Positions 16,813 through 24,483 of a DNA stretch of 31,555 bases are shown one piece after another; the first letter of the stretch is position 1, and each line of letters opens with the position of its first letter. Under the pieces are notes generated by a model. The model was not told the DNA's origin and did no database searches. It saw only the letters and a list, made by a program, of their open reading frames with translations. The position numbers and the translations under genes were made by a program. Origin of the DNA: a bacterium (lineage in GTDB: Bacteria > UBP6 > JAFGXH01); the NCBI GenBank assembly GCA_027064085.1, contig JAMOQH010000153.1, forward strand, positions 1-31,555, written 5' to 3'.

Positions 16813-17613
16813 ATGAGTTTCGATTATATTTTAAACCGTTATATTATACCTTATTCAATTAATATAGCTATTGCAATTTTAATTTACTTAGCTGGTAAAT
16901 TTATTATCCCTATAGTACTTAGTATTGCAGATAAATTAATGAATAAATCTTCAGTTGAAGACACATTAAAGAAATTTATTAAATCTATAGTAAATGCTTT
17001 GTTATATGTATTTTTAATAATTGCAGTATTGAGTCAACTAGGTGTTGATACTAGTTCATTTGTTGCAATATTAGGAGCATTAGCATTTGCAATTGGTTTT
17101 GCATTAAAAGATAGTTTAAGTAACTTTGCAGCTGGTGCAATGATTATTGTATTCAAACCTTTTAAAGTTGGTGATGTTGTAGAAGTAGCCGGAACAGTTG
17201 GTGGAGTTGAAAGTATTACCTTGTTTAATACTGTTTTAACAACACCTGATAACCAAAAAATAATTCTTCCCAACAGCAGTATATGGGGTGGAAAAATTGT
17301 AAACATTACAGCTCATGATACAAGAAGAGTTGATATGGTATTTGGAATTGGTTACGATGATGACATGAAAAAGGCCAAAGAAATTATGGCAAATGTTCTT
17401 GAAAACAATCCTAAGGTATTGAAAGATCCAGCATATACAATCGCTGTAGCTGAATTAGCAGATAGTTCTGTTAATTTTGTAGTTAGACCATGGGCTAAAA
17501 CTTCTGATTATTGGGATGTAAAATTTTCTGTTACAGAAAAAATCAAAGAAGAATTTGATGCAAATGGCATCTCAATTCCTTACCCTCAAATGGACGTTCA
17601 TCTAGATAAGTAA
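16813..17613 (+). CDS. mscS: Small-conductance mechanosensitive channel MscS
   Basis: This 266-residue inner-membrane channel opens on osmotic downshock to release solutes. Three N-terminal helices are visible (about 15-37, 57-78 and 80-115). The pore helix is Ala/Gly-rich with the pattern ALAFAIGFALKDSLSNFAAG. Then come the beta domain (FKVGDVVEV, about 117-180) and the alpha/beta vestibule (180-260). Length and order match E. coli-type MscS (286 residues). The start follows TTGGAGGAAAC, an excellent ribosome site. The gene is 42 bp from the barrel gene and probably co-transcribed. Confidence 0.95.
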   Translation: MSFDYILNRYIIPYSINIAIAILIYLAGKFIIPIVLSIADKLMNKSSVEDTLKKFIKSIVNALLYVFLIIAVLSQLGVDTSSFVAILGALAFAIGFALKDSLSNFAAGAMIIVFKPFKVGDVVEVAGTVGGVESITLFNTVLTTPDNQKIILPNSSIWGGKIVNITAHDTRRVDMVFGIGYDDDMKKAKEIMANVLENNPKVLKDPAYTIAVAELADSSVNFVVRPWAKTSDYWDVKFSVTEKIKEEFDANGISIPYPQMDVHLDK

Positions 17614-17636
17614 AACCTTACCACTCTCTTTACAAA

Positions 17637-17652
17637 AAATTTTATAAAATTT
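17637..17652. terminator. Perfect AT palindrome between convergent genes
   Basis: AAATTTTA-TAAAATTT is a 16-bp perfect palindrome between mscS and the convergent gene, possibly a weak bidirectional terminator. It contains only A and T, so the structure would be unstable. Confidence 0.3.
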
Positions 17653-17665
17653 ATTTCAGAAAAGT

Positions 17666-18769
17666 TTAATTAACAGTAATATCTAATTTTAATTGGGCAT
17701 TATCTCTGCCATATACAATAACAATAGTTTTACCTTTTGATGTCCCCGTCACTTTAATAGATTTACTATCTTGTTTTACATCTACAACGCCATGATTGGT
17801 TATTGAAATAGATGAAATTTCATCAAACTTTATTTCTTTTGTTTCCAGAGGTTTTAAAAGCAAAGTCCTTTTTTTATCATATGGTTTTAATACTTTTATT
17901 TTTATATCAACTTTTGTTCCATCTTTTTTCATTAAAGTTAAAGTTAAATTTCCTTCTTTTTTAGTATTCATAGATATCACACTATCTTTTGCAGAAAGTT
18001 CAACATTATCATTATCAGCAGCTATTTTCTCCATATTCGTGATATGAACTTCTTTTTTTTCTCCTTTTATCAAATAAACATCATTAATTTTATTATTTAC
18101 AGCATCAACAACATGAATATTTACATAATTTTCTTTTCCACTATTTTCCTTAATCATTATTTCGGAATATCCAACTTTTTTTCCAACAATAGTAACAACA
18201 GAAGTTGTAGGTTTAATATCAGCAATACTTGGATCACTTGCTCCTAGCCCTTTAACTCCATCAAAACTCAATTCAATCTTTTCTCCAATATTTAAAATAT
18301 ATAAAGGAGCTGTTTTACCATGTCTGTACTTATCATTATCAAAGGGGCCTTTTTTCACAATAACTTTATTTATCTGTGGAGTAACTGTTGTGGCTTTTGA
18401 AGTACTAGATTTTACTGAATTAAGACTATTAGGATTACAAGAAGCAAGTCCTTTTGATAGTCTAGCTAAACCACTAGTAGCTAAATATTTTAAGCCTTTA
18501 AATTGTGAATACTTACTAATTACCATTTTATAATAACTTTCTGCTGTTGCTTTTTGTGCATACATCTCAGAAATAAAAGCAATATGGTACATAGATCTTG
18601 CAATGTATTCTTGTTCTGTTACATGTTCTGCAATAATTTTACTATATAGTTGCTTTGCTTTTACAAAATTAGCATCAGTTTCTTCGTATTTTAAAGCTTG
18701 ATGGTAAAGTGATTCTGCACTAGTAGCAAAAATTCCTAGTGGAATCAAAAATAAAATTAAATATCGCAT
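17666..18769 (-). CDS. Exported TPR-like protein with pilus/secretin N-type domains
   Basis: This protein has 367 residues from the ATG at 18769, which has an ideal TAGGAGG; an ORF start 30 bp upstream lacks one. A signal peptide covers residues 1-18. Residues 20-105 are helical and TPR-like. After a Ser/Thr/Pro linker come three beta domains at about 156-222, 230-296 and 302-367. The first closely resembles the pilus-formation/CpaC N-terminal domain of secretins (LYILNIGEKIELSFD ... DPSIADI ... VTIVGKKVGYSEIMI ... VNIHVVD); the other two look like diverged copies. No secretin barrel follows, so this is a periplasmic accessory-type protein at most. It may belong with the upstream lipoprotein and CNB genes, but it has its own promoter candidate. 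Confidence 0.8.
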   Translation of the reverse strand: MRYLILFLIPLGIFATSAESLYHQALKYEETDANFVKAKQLYSKIIAEHVTEQEYIARSMYHIAFISEMYAQKATAESYYKMVISKYSQFKGLKYLATSGLARLSKGLASCNPNSLNSVKSSTSKATTVTPQINKVIVKKGPFDNDKYRHGKTAPLYILNIGEKIELSFDGVKGLGASDPSIADIKPTTSVVTIVGKKVGYSEIMIKENSGKENYVNIHVVDAVNNKINDVYLIKGEKKEVHITNMEKIAADNDNVELSAKDSVISMNTKKEGNLTLTLMKKDGTKVDIKIKVLKPYDKKRTLLLKPLETKEIKFDEISSISITNHGVVDVKQDSKSIKVTGTSKGKTIVIVYGRDNAQLKLDITVN

Positions 18770-18791
18770 ATTTCCTCCTAACATAAATAAA

Positions 18792-18856
18792 ACAGACAAA
18801 GTAGTCTGTACTCTTCTTTCTTAGACACTATTAACATAATTTTATTTAAAGTTCAA
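18792..18856 (-). promoter_or_regulatory. Promoter candidate and leader hairpin for the 17666-18769 gene
   Basis: On the minus strand TTGAAC (18856-18851), 17 nt, then TAATAG (18833-18828) preceded by TG. The inverted repeat ACAGAC-N6-GTCTGT (18809-18792) lies in the presumed leader, 22 nt before the ATG. Confidence 0.4.
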
Positions 18857-18860
18857 AAAA

Positions 18861-19670
18861 CTATTTTTTTGTTTTGAAATTTTTTTCTATCATTTTCAAT
18901 AAAACTTCTTCTTTAAAATCATTCTTAATTAATTTTGAAATCAATTTTTGATACGATTTATTACTATCTTTAGATATATATAACTCTTTTATAAAAGAAT
19001 TTAGTATATTGTATTCATCAAGTTTTTCTAAATAAGATATTGCTATTTTTTTATCTCCATTTGCTATTTTAGGCATTGAATATAAAAATATAACTTCAGA
19101 AAATATCTTTTCTTTAACATTTGAAATTTTATGAAAATATTTTATGCATGCTTCTATATCATCTTTAAAAAGTACTATATTTTCTTGTTCTTTTCTTAAA
19201 AAGATAAGATTATTTATGTACCAATACAATAAACTAGGATTTAATGAATTCACTAAATTTATTATTTGATAATCCTGATAATTTTCATCTAATTTTTTTT
19301 TATACTTAGGAGAAGATAATTTTAATCCTTCTCTGGAATTATAATAAGCTTTTTTTAAAGCTTCAGTTTTTTTACCTTTCTGTTTTGTTAAAAAAGATAA
19401 ATAGAAGTAATATTCTGCTAAAAACAATCTATCTTCAATTACATTATTAGAAAATTTTATATAATTTTCTTTTGCAATTAAATATTTATCTAATGTATTA
19501 AAATCTTTCTTATTTCTCCATATAAGAAGTCTTCTCTCCATATTCTTTATGGAGTTAATTTTTTCATGTGAAATAAGTTTCTTTTTTTTTATTACAAATT
19601 CTTTATCTCTTCTACATGATGTAGTTGTTAATAAAAAGCCTATTATGAAGAAGTAATAAAAAAACCTCAT
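18861..19670 (-). CDS. Helical lipoprotein, possibly TRAP T-component-like
   Basis: This 269-residue lipoprotein has the lipobox TTSC (Cys19). The remainder is almost all helical and rich in Lys, Leu and Tyr. The middle (LLYWYINNLIFLRKEQ, about 147-162, then helix pairs with SYLEKL) is reminiscent of the TPR-type TatT lipoproteins that accompany TRAP transporters. I see no TRAP subunit genes nearby, so this is only a weak lead. The ATG follows the TAG of the CNB gene with no gap (TAGATG), so translation is coupled and the two products may act together. Confidence 0.6.
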   Translation of the reverse strand: MRFFYYFFIIGFLLTTTSCRRDKEFVIKKKKLISHEKINSIKNMERRLLIWRNKKDFNTLDKYLIAKENYIKFSNNVIEDRLFLAEYYFYLSFLTKQKGKKTEALKKAYYNSREGLKLSSPKYKKKLDENYQDYQIINLVNSLNPSLLYWYINNLIFLRKEQENIVLFKDDIEACIKYFHKISNVKEKIFSEVIFLYSMPKIANGDKKIAISYLEKLDEYNILNSFIKELYISKDSNKSYQKLISKLIKNDFKEEVLLKMIEKNFKTKK

Positions 19671-20957
19671 CTATTTTTTAACCTTCTCATTAGTTTCTCT
19701 TAATCTTTTGGAAAGAGTTTGTATGAAAACTAAATAAATCTTTCTTGCAATTCTATCATCTTTTTCTAAAAGTTTATTAAACTCTTCTTTAGAAATTTTA
19801 AATGCAAGTACATCTCCTCTTGATATAACAGTTGCTGATGTTTTAGAATCATCAACTAAACTCATCTCTCCGACATGAACTCCAGATGGCAATGTTACAA
19901 TATGCTTAGGAATCTCACCTTTTTCGTCAATAATATCAATTTGACCATTTCTAATAATAAATAATCCTTCTCCTTCTGTGTCTTGAGTAATTATTCTATC
20001 TCCTTGTTCAAATTTAATAGTTTCAGTAATACTATATAGGTCTTTTAATTCTTTTAAAGAAAGTTCACTAAATAGAGGTAGTGAAGATAAATAATTAAAA
20101 CCTTCCATAACAGATACATAAGATTTATTATCTTCTGTTTTATCAACTTCAACATCAATTTCAATATCAACATCAATTTCTTTATTATTTTCTTCTATGA
20201 TTTTATTAATTAAAAGTTGAGCTTTTTTATAGTTTTCATTTAGAACATCTACTTTCTGCAATAAATCCATTGCTTTTTTATATGAATTTAATTTAAAGTA
20301 AATCTCTCCAGCCTCGAATAATTTATCTAATTTTTCAAGCATTTCTGCAGCTTTTAGTAGATTTCCAATTTTTTTATAAATTAGAACAGCTTTGGAGTAA
20401 TTCTGTAACTTTTCAAACATTTTTGCAGCCTTTTGATTGTTTTTGACTTTTAGATAAGTTTCTGCAGCCATATAATAATCATCTCCTTTTTCATATAACA
20501 TAGCAGCTTTTTCATAAGCATCAATTTGTTCACATACAGCCGCCGCTTTATTCCAATCTCTTGAACGATAAAACATATTTGCTAAAACCTTCAAATAAGG
20601 CTTGCTTCCTGAAAGTCTGTTTATAAGTAAAAAACCTATATCATCTTGGGAATGAGAATAAGTTTCACATGCCTTTTCCAAATTACGATTTTTTAAATAG
20701 TGAATAATATAATCAATATATTTTCCTTTACTCACAAATTTTTTATCTAAAATCTTGCTATTATTTACACTTTCAACTCTTTTATCAAATCTTGAAGTTA
20801 TTACCTCTGCACCTTGTAAAACTTCGCCTTCATCTATATCATCATCTAAATCTAGTGTTAATTTTTTAATTTTAGATTTAGGTTTATTTTGTTTAATAAG
20901 CTTTTGAGGCTTGATTGTAACCATCTTTCCTGTAATAGGATCAAAAAAAGTAGACAT
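19671..20957 (-). CDS. TPR-like repeat protein with C-terminal cyclic-nucleotide-binding fold
   Basis: This protein has 428 residues from the ATG at 20957 (GGGAGA site); the TTG 12 bp upstream lies in that ribosome site. Residues about 130-230 form five or six 20-residue helical repeats (AAxxYEKxxDYxxAAExYLK pattern). An acidic Asp/Ile/Val linker (260-275) leads to a cNMP-binding fold (about 288-405): FSELSLKELKDL, FEQGDRIITQ, GEGLFIIRNGQID and GEMSLVDD are all typical. In the phosphate-binding cassette the usual Arg before Ser-Ala is Thr373 (KTSATV), so cAMP/cGMP binding is uncertain. There is no DNA-binding domain, so it is not a CRP-type transcription factor. It leads a two-gene unit with the lipoprotein at 18861-19670. 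Confidence 0.85.
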   Translation of the reverse strand: MSTFFDPITGKMVTIKPQKLIKQNKPKSKIKKLTLDLDDDIDEGEVLQGAEVITSRFDKRVESVNNSKILDKKFVSKGKYIDYIIHYLKNRNLEKACETYSHSQDDIGFLLINRLSGSKPYLKVLANMFYRSRDWNKAAAVCEQIDAYEKAAMLYEKGDDYYMAAETYLKVKNNQKAAKMFEKLQNYSKAVLIYKKIGNLLKAAEMLEKLDKLFEAGEIYFKLNSYKKAMDLLQKVDVLNENYKKAQLLINKIIEENNKEIDVDIEIDVEVDKTEDNKSYVSVMEGFNYLSSLPLFSELSLKELKDLYSITETIKFEQGDRIITQDTEGEGLFIIRNGQIDIIDEKGEIPKHIVTLPSGVHVGEMSLVDDSKTSATVISRGDVLAFKISKEEFNKLLEKDDRIARKIYLVFIQTLSKRLRETNEKVKK

Positions 20958-20983
20958 ATATTCTCCCAAAAATTTATATTAAA

Positions 20984-21012
20984 GTAATATCAACTTATTC
21001 TCACTTAGTCAA
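20984..21012 (-). promoter_or_regulatory. Candidate promoter of the TPR-CNB gene
   Basis: On the minus strand TTGACT (21012-21007), 17 nt, then TATTAC (20989-20984), 27 nt before the ATG. Confidence 0.45.
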
Positions 21013-21047
21013 GAAATTACATTTTTTTATTCTTTTTTAAAGATAGT

Positions 21048-21076
21048 TTGAAAATCTACATTGTTATATGTATAAT
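21048..21076 (+). promoter_or_regulatory. Strong promoter of the GAF-protein gene
   Basis: TTGAAA (21048-21053), 17 nt, then a perfect TATAAT (21071-21076). The predicted start near 21083 leaves a leader of only about 20 nt with GGGAGG in it. Confidence 0.7.
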
Positions 21077-21103
21077 AACCTAAATTAAATGGGAGGATTA
21101 ATG

Positions 21104-22180
21104 ATGAAATATGAAGTGTATGTTCCAGGAATAACAGAGGACGATTTTGATATAACACTGAAAATAAAAGCAAAATCTTGGATTGATGCATTAAAAATTG
21201 GTCTAAACCGTTTAGGTGAAGATGCAAAACTTATTAAAAATCTAATGATAGACATCATGGATGATGAATCTATACATGTTACAGAAACAATAAATAATAG
21301 AGTTTTCAGAATAAAGGAACTCGTTGAAGCAAAACCTGTTGATAAGGATAAGTCGGCGACTTATCCTCCTAAAGAAGAAAAACCTGTAGTTGAAGCAAAA
21401 CCTGTTGTGGAAGCTAAACCTATTGGTAAGGATAAGTCGGCGACTTATCCTCCTAAAGAAGCTAAACCTGTAGTTGAAGCTAAACCTATAATGGAAGCTA
21501 AACCTGTTGGTAAGGATAAGTCGGCGACTTATCCTCCTAAAGAAGCTTCTAAAGAAAAAAGCTTAAAAAGTAGATTCGCTCAACATTTTGATATTGAAGA
21601 TGAAGTAAAAGTAAAAACAGATACAACACAAAAAATTAAATTAGGTAGAGAAGTTGTTCAGAAGAAAATAGATGTTGAAGAAATCCTATCAGATTTATAC
21701 TTTGATATTGCTGATATAGACAAAGAGAAGAATATAATGAATGCAATGGAAATAGTTATGGACTTAACAATGAAATATATGGATAGTGAATCAGGTTCCG
21801 TATATTTGGTTGATTTAGATAAAAATGACATCATTTTTGCAGCAATAAGAGGCCCAAAAGCAGAAGCATTAAAGAAATTAAATCTAAGAATACCTATGGG
21901 TATGGGTATTGTAGGGTTTTGTGTTGAAGAAAATGTTTCTATTGCTATTTCCGAAGTTAATAGAGACCCACGATTTTATAGAGCAATCTCTCAAAAACTT
22001 GGTTATCCTACATATAGTATTTTATCTATTCCTATCTATAAAAACGGTAGGGTTTATGGAGCTATACAATTAATAAATAAAAAAAGCAGTAATAAGTTTA
22101 CTTCTGAAGAAGTATCAGTTGTTGATTATATTGCAAATCATGCAGCAGACTATCTTGAAAGAAAATACAATAAATTCTAG
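21104..22180 (+). CDS. GAF-domain protein with 28-residue tandem repeats
   Basis: This protein has 358 residues. The ATG at 21104 has the best spacing (7 nt) from GGAGG; the ATG just before (21101) is also possible. An ORF start at 21089 lies in the ribosome site itself. Residues 1-75 are a compact, unassigned domain (KYEVYVPGITEDDFD...). Residues about 78-148 are two and a half units of a 28-residue repeat containing DKSATYPPKE and EAKPV blocks, a likely flexible linker. Residues about 206-355 are a GAF domain (SGSVYLVD, RIPMGMGIVGFCVEENVSIAISE, YSILSIPIYKNGRVYGAIQLINK), a small-molecule sensor in the cytoplasm. There is no output domain such as a kinase or cyclase, so it probably acts by protein contact. 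The DNA of the repeat carries a GC-rich palindrome in each unit. Confidence 0.88.
   Translation: MKYEVYVPGITEDDFDITLKIKAKSWIDALKIGLNRLGEDAKLIKNLMIDIMDDESIHVTETINNRVFRIKELVEAKPVDKDKSATYPPKEEKPVVEAKPVVEAKPIGKDKSATYPPKEAKPVVEAKPIMEAKPVGKDKSATYPPKEASKEKSLKSRFAQHFDIEDEVKVKTDTTQKIKLGREVVQKKIDVEEILSDLYFDIADIDKEKNIMNAMEIVMDLTMKYMDSESGSVYLVDLDKNDIIFAAIRGPKAEALKKLNLRIPMGMGIVGFCVEENVSIAISEVNRDPRFYRAISQKLGYPTYSILSIPIYKNGRVYGAIQLINKKSSNKFTSEEVSVVDYIANHAADYLERKYNKF
21345..21367. repeat. GC-rich palindrome, copy 1
   Basis: The arms AGGATAAGTCG and CGACTTATCCT are perfectly complementary around a single central G. The codons TCG and GCG at its core are rare in this AT-rich window. Confidence 0.9.
21429..21451. 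repeat. GC-rich palindrome, copy 2
   Basis: Identical to copy 1 over all 23 nt, in the same reading frame, 84 nt downstream. Confidence 0.9.
21513..21535. repeat. GC-rich palindrome, copy 3
   Basis: Identical to copies 1 and 2 and again 84 nt on, just before the repeat array ends. Confidence 0.9.
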
Positions 22181-22820
22181 TTATAAAAAACTTTGCCCTA
22201 ATTGTGGTTTACCTAATATTATATGTATTTGTAGTAAAATAGAACAAATTTCATTAAAAAATAAGGTATCTGTTATTATTCCTCATATAGAAAGGCATAA
22301 ATCAAGTAATACGGGTGGTTTGGTTAAAGCTGTATTAAATAATAGTGAAGTATTTATTAGGGGAGAAAAAAATAAATTATTTAATCCAAATAATGTCATA
22401 AATCAAAATTATCAAAATCTAATTTTATATACTGGTGGTAGGGGATTAACTACGAAATATATAAATTCATTTGACAAACCAATAAACTTAATTGTTCCAG
22501 ATGGAACATGGACAACTGCTCCAAGAATTGTAGTTAGAGAACCAATATTTCATAAAATCCCTAAAGTAAGCTTATTAAATCCTCCTAAATCACAGTATAA
22601 ATTAAGAAAACATCCAAATCCTTATTATATATCTACTTTTGAAGCAATTTTATATTCTTTAGAAATAATTGAAGATAACCATGAATTAAAGAATAAACTC
22701 TTATATTATTTTCTAATGAAAATTGATAATCTTCTTTGGCTTGCAGGGAAACTACCTCCTGAAAAAGTTAGAGGAGGAATTTCCTCAAAAGCAATAAGTT
22801 GGAAAGAAAATCGCTTATAA
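22140..22820 (+). CDS. DTW-domain tRNA-uridine aminocarboxypropyltransferase
   Basis: About 226 residues of the DTW family (TapT/TuaA in bacteria, DTWD1/2 in animals), which transfers the 3-amino-3-carboxypropyl group of S-adenosylmethionine to a tRNA uridine. It has a Cys cluster C19-x2-C22-x6-C29-x-C31, the motif Pro-Asp-Gly-Thr-Trp (residues 120-124, in place of strict DTW), and STFEAI, the usual S-T-x-E-A signature. The start is uncertain: ATG 22140 overlaps the GAF gene by 41 bp without a clear Shine-Dalgarno, and TTG at 22155 or 22119 are alternatives. The overlap suggests coupling to the GAF gene, an unusual partner. Confidence 0.88.
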   Translation: MQQTILKENTINSSYKKLCPNCGLPNIICICSKIEQISLKNKVSVIIPHIERHKSSNTGGLVKAVLNNSEVFIRGEKNKLFNPNNVINQNYQNLILYTGGRGLTTKYINSFDKPINLIVPDGTWTTAPRIVVREPIFHKIPKVSLLNPPKSQYKLRKHPNPYYISTFEAILYSLEIIEDNHELKNKLLYYFLMKIDNLLWLAGKLPPEKVRGGISSKAISWKENRL

Positions 22821-22896
22821 AATTGTGAACAATATGTGAGTGTTTTATTTCTTTTATAAGAATAAATTTTAATTATACTTTTTTTCATTAAAAAAC

Positions 22897-22925
22897 TTGT
22901 TTTTTTACAAAAAATACTATACTAT
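22897..22925 (+). promoter_or_regulatory. Candidate promoter of the alginate-export-like gene
   Basis: TTGTTT (22897-22902), 17 nt, then TACTAT (22920-22925), about 35 nt before the start; an overlapping TATACT is an alternative -10. Confidence 0.4.
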
Positions 22926-22959
22926 ATCCATAGGTTTTATATAATTACTTGGAGGAAAT

Positions 22960-24300
22960 ATGAAAAAAATTAACTTGTTCTTAATAACAATGCTCATGGC
23001 AGTATTTTCAATACAAATATTTGCAACAGAAAATATACCCAAAGAGCATAAATTAGAAAAAATGGAAAAAACTCATTCTGAAAAAATGAAAAAAATGATA
23101 CTTAAAAATGAATGGAAAAAAGATATGATTATTAACTTTGATTTTTTCAATAGAACTCGTTTTTATGGTAGCAAAGATGATAGTAACGACTGGAATGACC
23201 AATTTACACAAAAAACTGTTTTTGGAATGAAAGCCATGAAAAGAGGCATGGGAATGGCAGTTTTTCAATTAAGAAATGCAAGTATACTTGGAGTAGGATA
23301 CCCTCAAAGTCATATAGGAACGGATGCCTTAAGTGTTTATCAAGCTTATGGACAATTTAAACTTCCTTTTGGAGTACATTCATGTTTATATTTTGGTCGT
23401 AAAGAAATTAATATTGATACTCAATATATCTTTGGTGCAGTTGGCTTTAGTGATTTAGGAAAAACATTTGATACAGCTGGATTAAAAATGGTATTTATGA
23501 ATAAAAAATTAAAACTTAATATATTTCATGTTAGGCAATTTGAAAAAGATGCAGGTTTGAATGATGAAATCCTAAATACATTACATACAAGATATGATTT
23601 AAATAAGAACATGGGGTTTTCATTCTTATTTATTAATGATATGCTAAATATGGCAACAAGCAATAAAAAATCATATATGTCACATTTAATTGGTTTCAGA
23701 GCAAATGGTAAACTTAACTTTGGTTTTAATTTTAATTTTGAAGCTTATTATCAATTTGGAGATAATATTACTATTGGCTCCGGTAAAGCAACAGATGGCT
23801 CAGTTTCAGCTTATGCAGTATTGTTAGACTTATCCTATTCATTAAAAAATATAGCTCCAAAACCTACTTTGGGCTTATTAATTAACATGAATAGTGGTGA
23901 TGATGATACAACAGATGATACAAATAAAAACTTTTTGGTTGCAATGGGTACTAAACATAAATGGTTTGGATTGATGGATATATTTATGAATCCAGAAAAC
24001 TGGGGAGGACAGGGAGTTATGGATATAAGTCCTTATGTAAACTGGACATGTGCTTTTAATAAAGCAATTTCTTTCAAATTTAATTATCATTATTTTATGC
24101 CTTTAGTTAAAGTTGACAATACTGACAAGAAAAGTTTGGGCATGGAATTTGATTTATCAACAAAAATTGCATTTAATAAAATGTTTTCCTTTGTAGGTAC
24201 CTTTGGATATTATGTACCTGGAGATTTACAAAAAGAATCAATAACTCTTGTTAAAGATAAAAAGATTATGGCCTATGGTGCATTCCAAGTAAAATTCTAA
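22960..24300 (+). CDS. Outer-membrane beta-barrel, alginate-export-like
   Basis: This 446-residue protein has a signal peptide cleaved near residue 22 (IFA). A charged Lys/Glu/Met helical stretch (27-50) is followed by a large beta-rich domain and a C-terminal VKF, typical of outer-membrane barrels. Residues 333-343 (HKWFGLMDIFM) and the surrounding NSGDDD...NWGGQG context match the alginate-export family (AlgE-like porin) signature. Some members of that family are generic porins, and no alginate synthesis genes are nearby, so the substrate is open. It has a TTGGAGG ribosome site and its own promoter candidate. A second barrel gene follows after 183 bp. Confidence 0.75.
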   Translation: MKKINLFLITMLMAVFSIQIFATENIPKEHKLEKMEKTHSEKMKKMILKNEWKKDMIINFDFFNRTRFYGSKDDSNDWNDQFTQKTVFGMKAMKRGMGMAVFQLRNASILGVGYPQSHIGTDALSVYQAYGQFKLPFGVHSCLYFGRKEINIDTQYIFGAVGFSDLGKTFDTAGLKMVFMNKKLKLNIFHVRQFEKDAGLNDEILNTLHTRYDLNKNMGFSFLFINDMLNMATSNKKSYMSHLIGFRANGKLNFGFNFNFEAYYQFGDNITIGSGKATDGSVSAYAVLLDLSYSLKNIAPKPTLGLLINMNSGDDDTTDDTNKNFLVAMGTKHKWFGLMDIFMNPENWGGQGVMDISPYVNWTCAFNKAISFKFNYHYFMPLVKVDNTDKKSLGMEFDLSTKIAFNKMFSFVGTFGYYVPGDLQKESITLVKDKKIMAYGAFQVKF

Positions 24301-24422
24301 TCAATATTAATTCCATAGAATATCAAGCATATTGATTTTATTGAATTTTTTGTGTACTTTGTGTACTTACGATGTCCCTTTTCTAAATAATTTGTAACCA
24401 CCTAAAAACAATATCAAAAAAG

Positions 24423-24451
24423 TTGAACTAATAACACTAAATAAATACTAT
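24423..24451 (+). promoter_or_regulatory. Candidate promoter of the second barrel gene
   Basis: TTGAAC (24423-24428), 17 nt, then TACTAT (24446-24451), the same -10 as the previous barrel gene. The rest of the 24301-24483 gap has only a loose 7-bp inverted repeat and a 9-bp direct repeat. Confidence 0.45.
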
Positions 24452-24483
24452 AAGTTATGTTTATTTTTATTTAAGGAGAAAAA

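Larger units (their letters stand above)
21341..21547 (+). repeat. 84-nt in-frame tandem repeat, about 2.5 copies
   Basis: Units begin at 21341, 21425 and 21509, exactly 84 nt (28 codons) apart; the third is cut short after 13 codons. Units 1 and 2 differ by few bases. Inside each unit a 15-nt subrepeat (GAAGCTAAACCTGTT and variants, coding EAKPV) is itself repeated. Length variation between strains is expected. Confidence 0.92.

Noticed and set aside
21341-21547. CRISPR array
   Set aside because: The units are contiguous coding repeats with no unique spacers, and the gene stays in frame throughout.
24351-24368. Direct repeat TGTGTACTT twice in a row
   Set aside because: Only 9 bp in an otherwise plain intergenic region; could be a regulator site but nothing else supports it.
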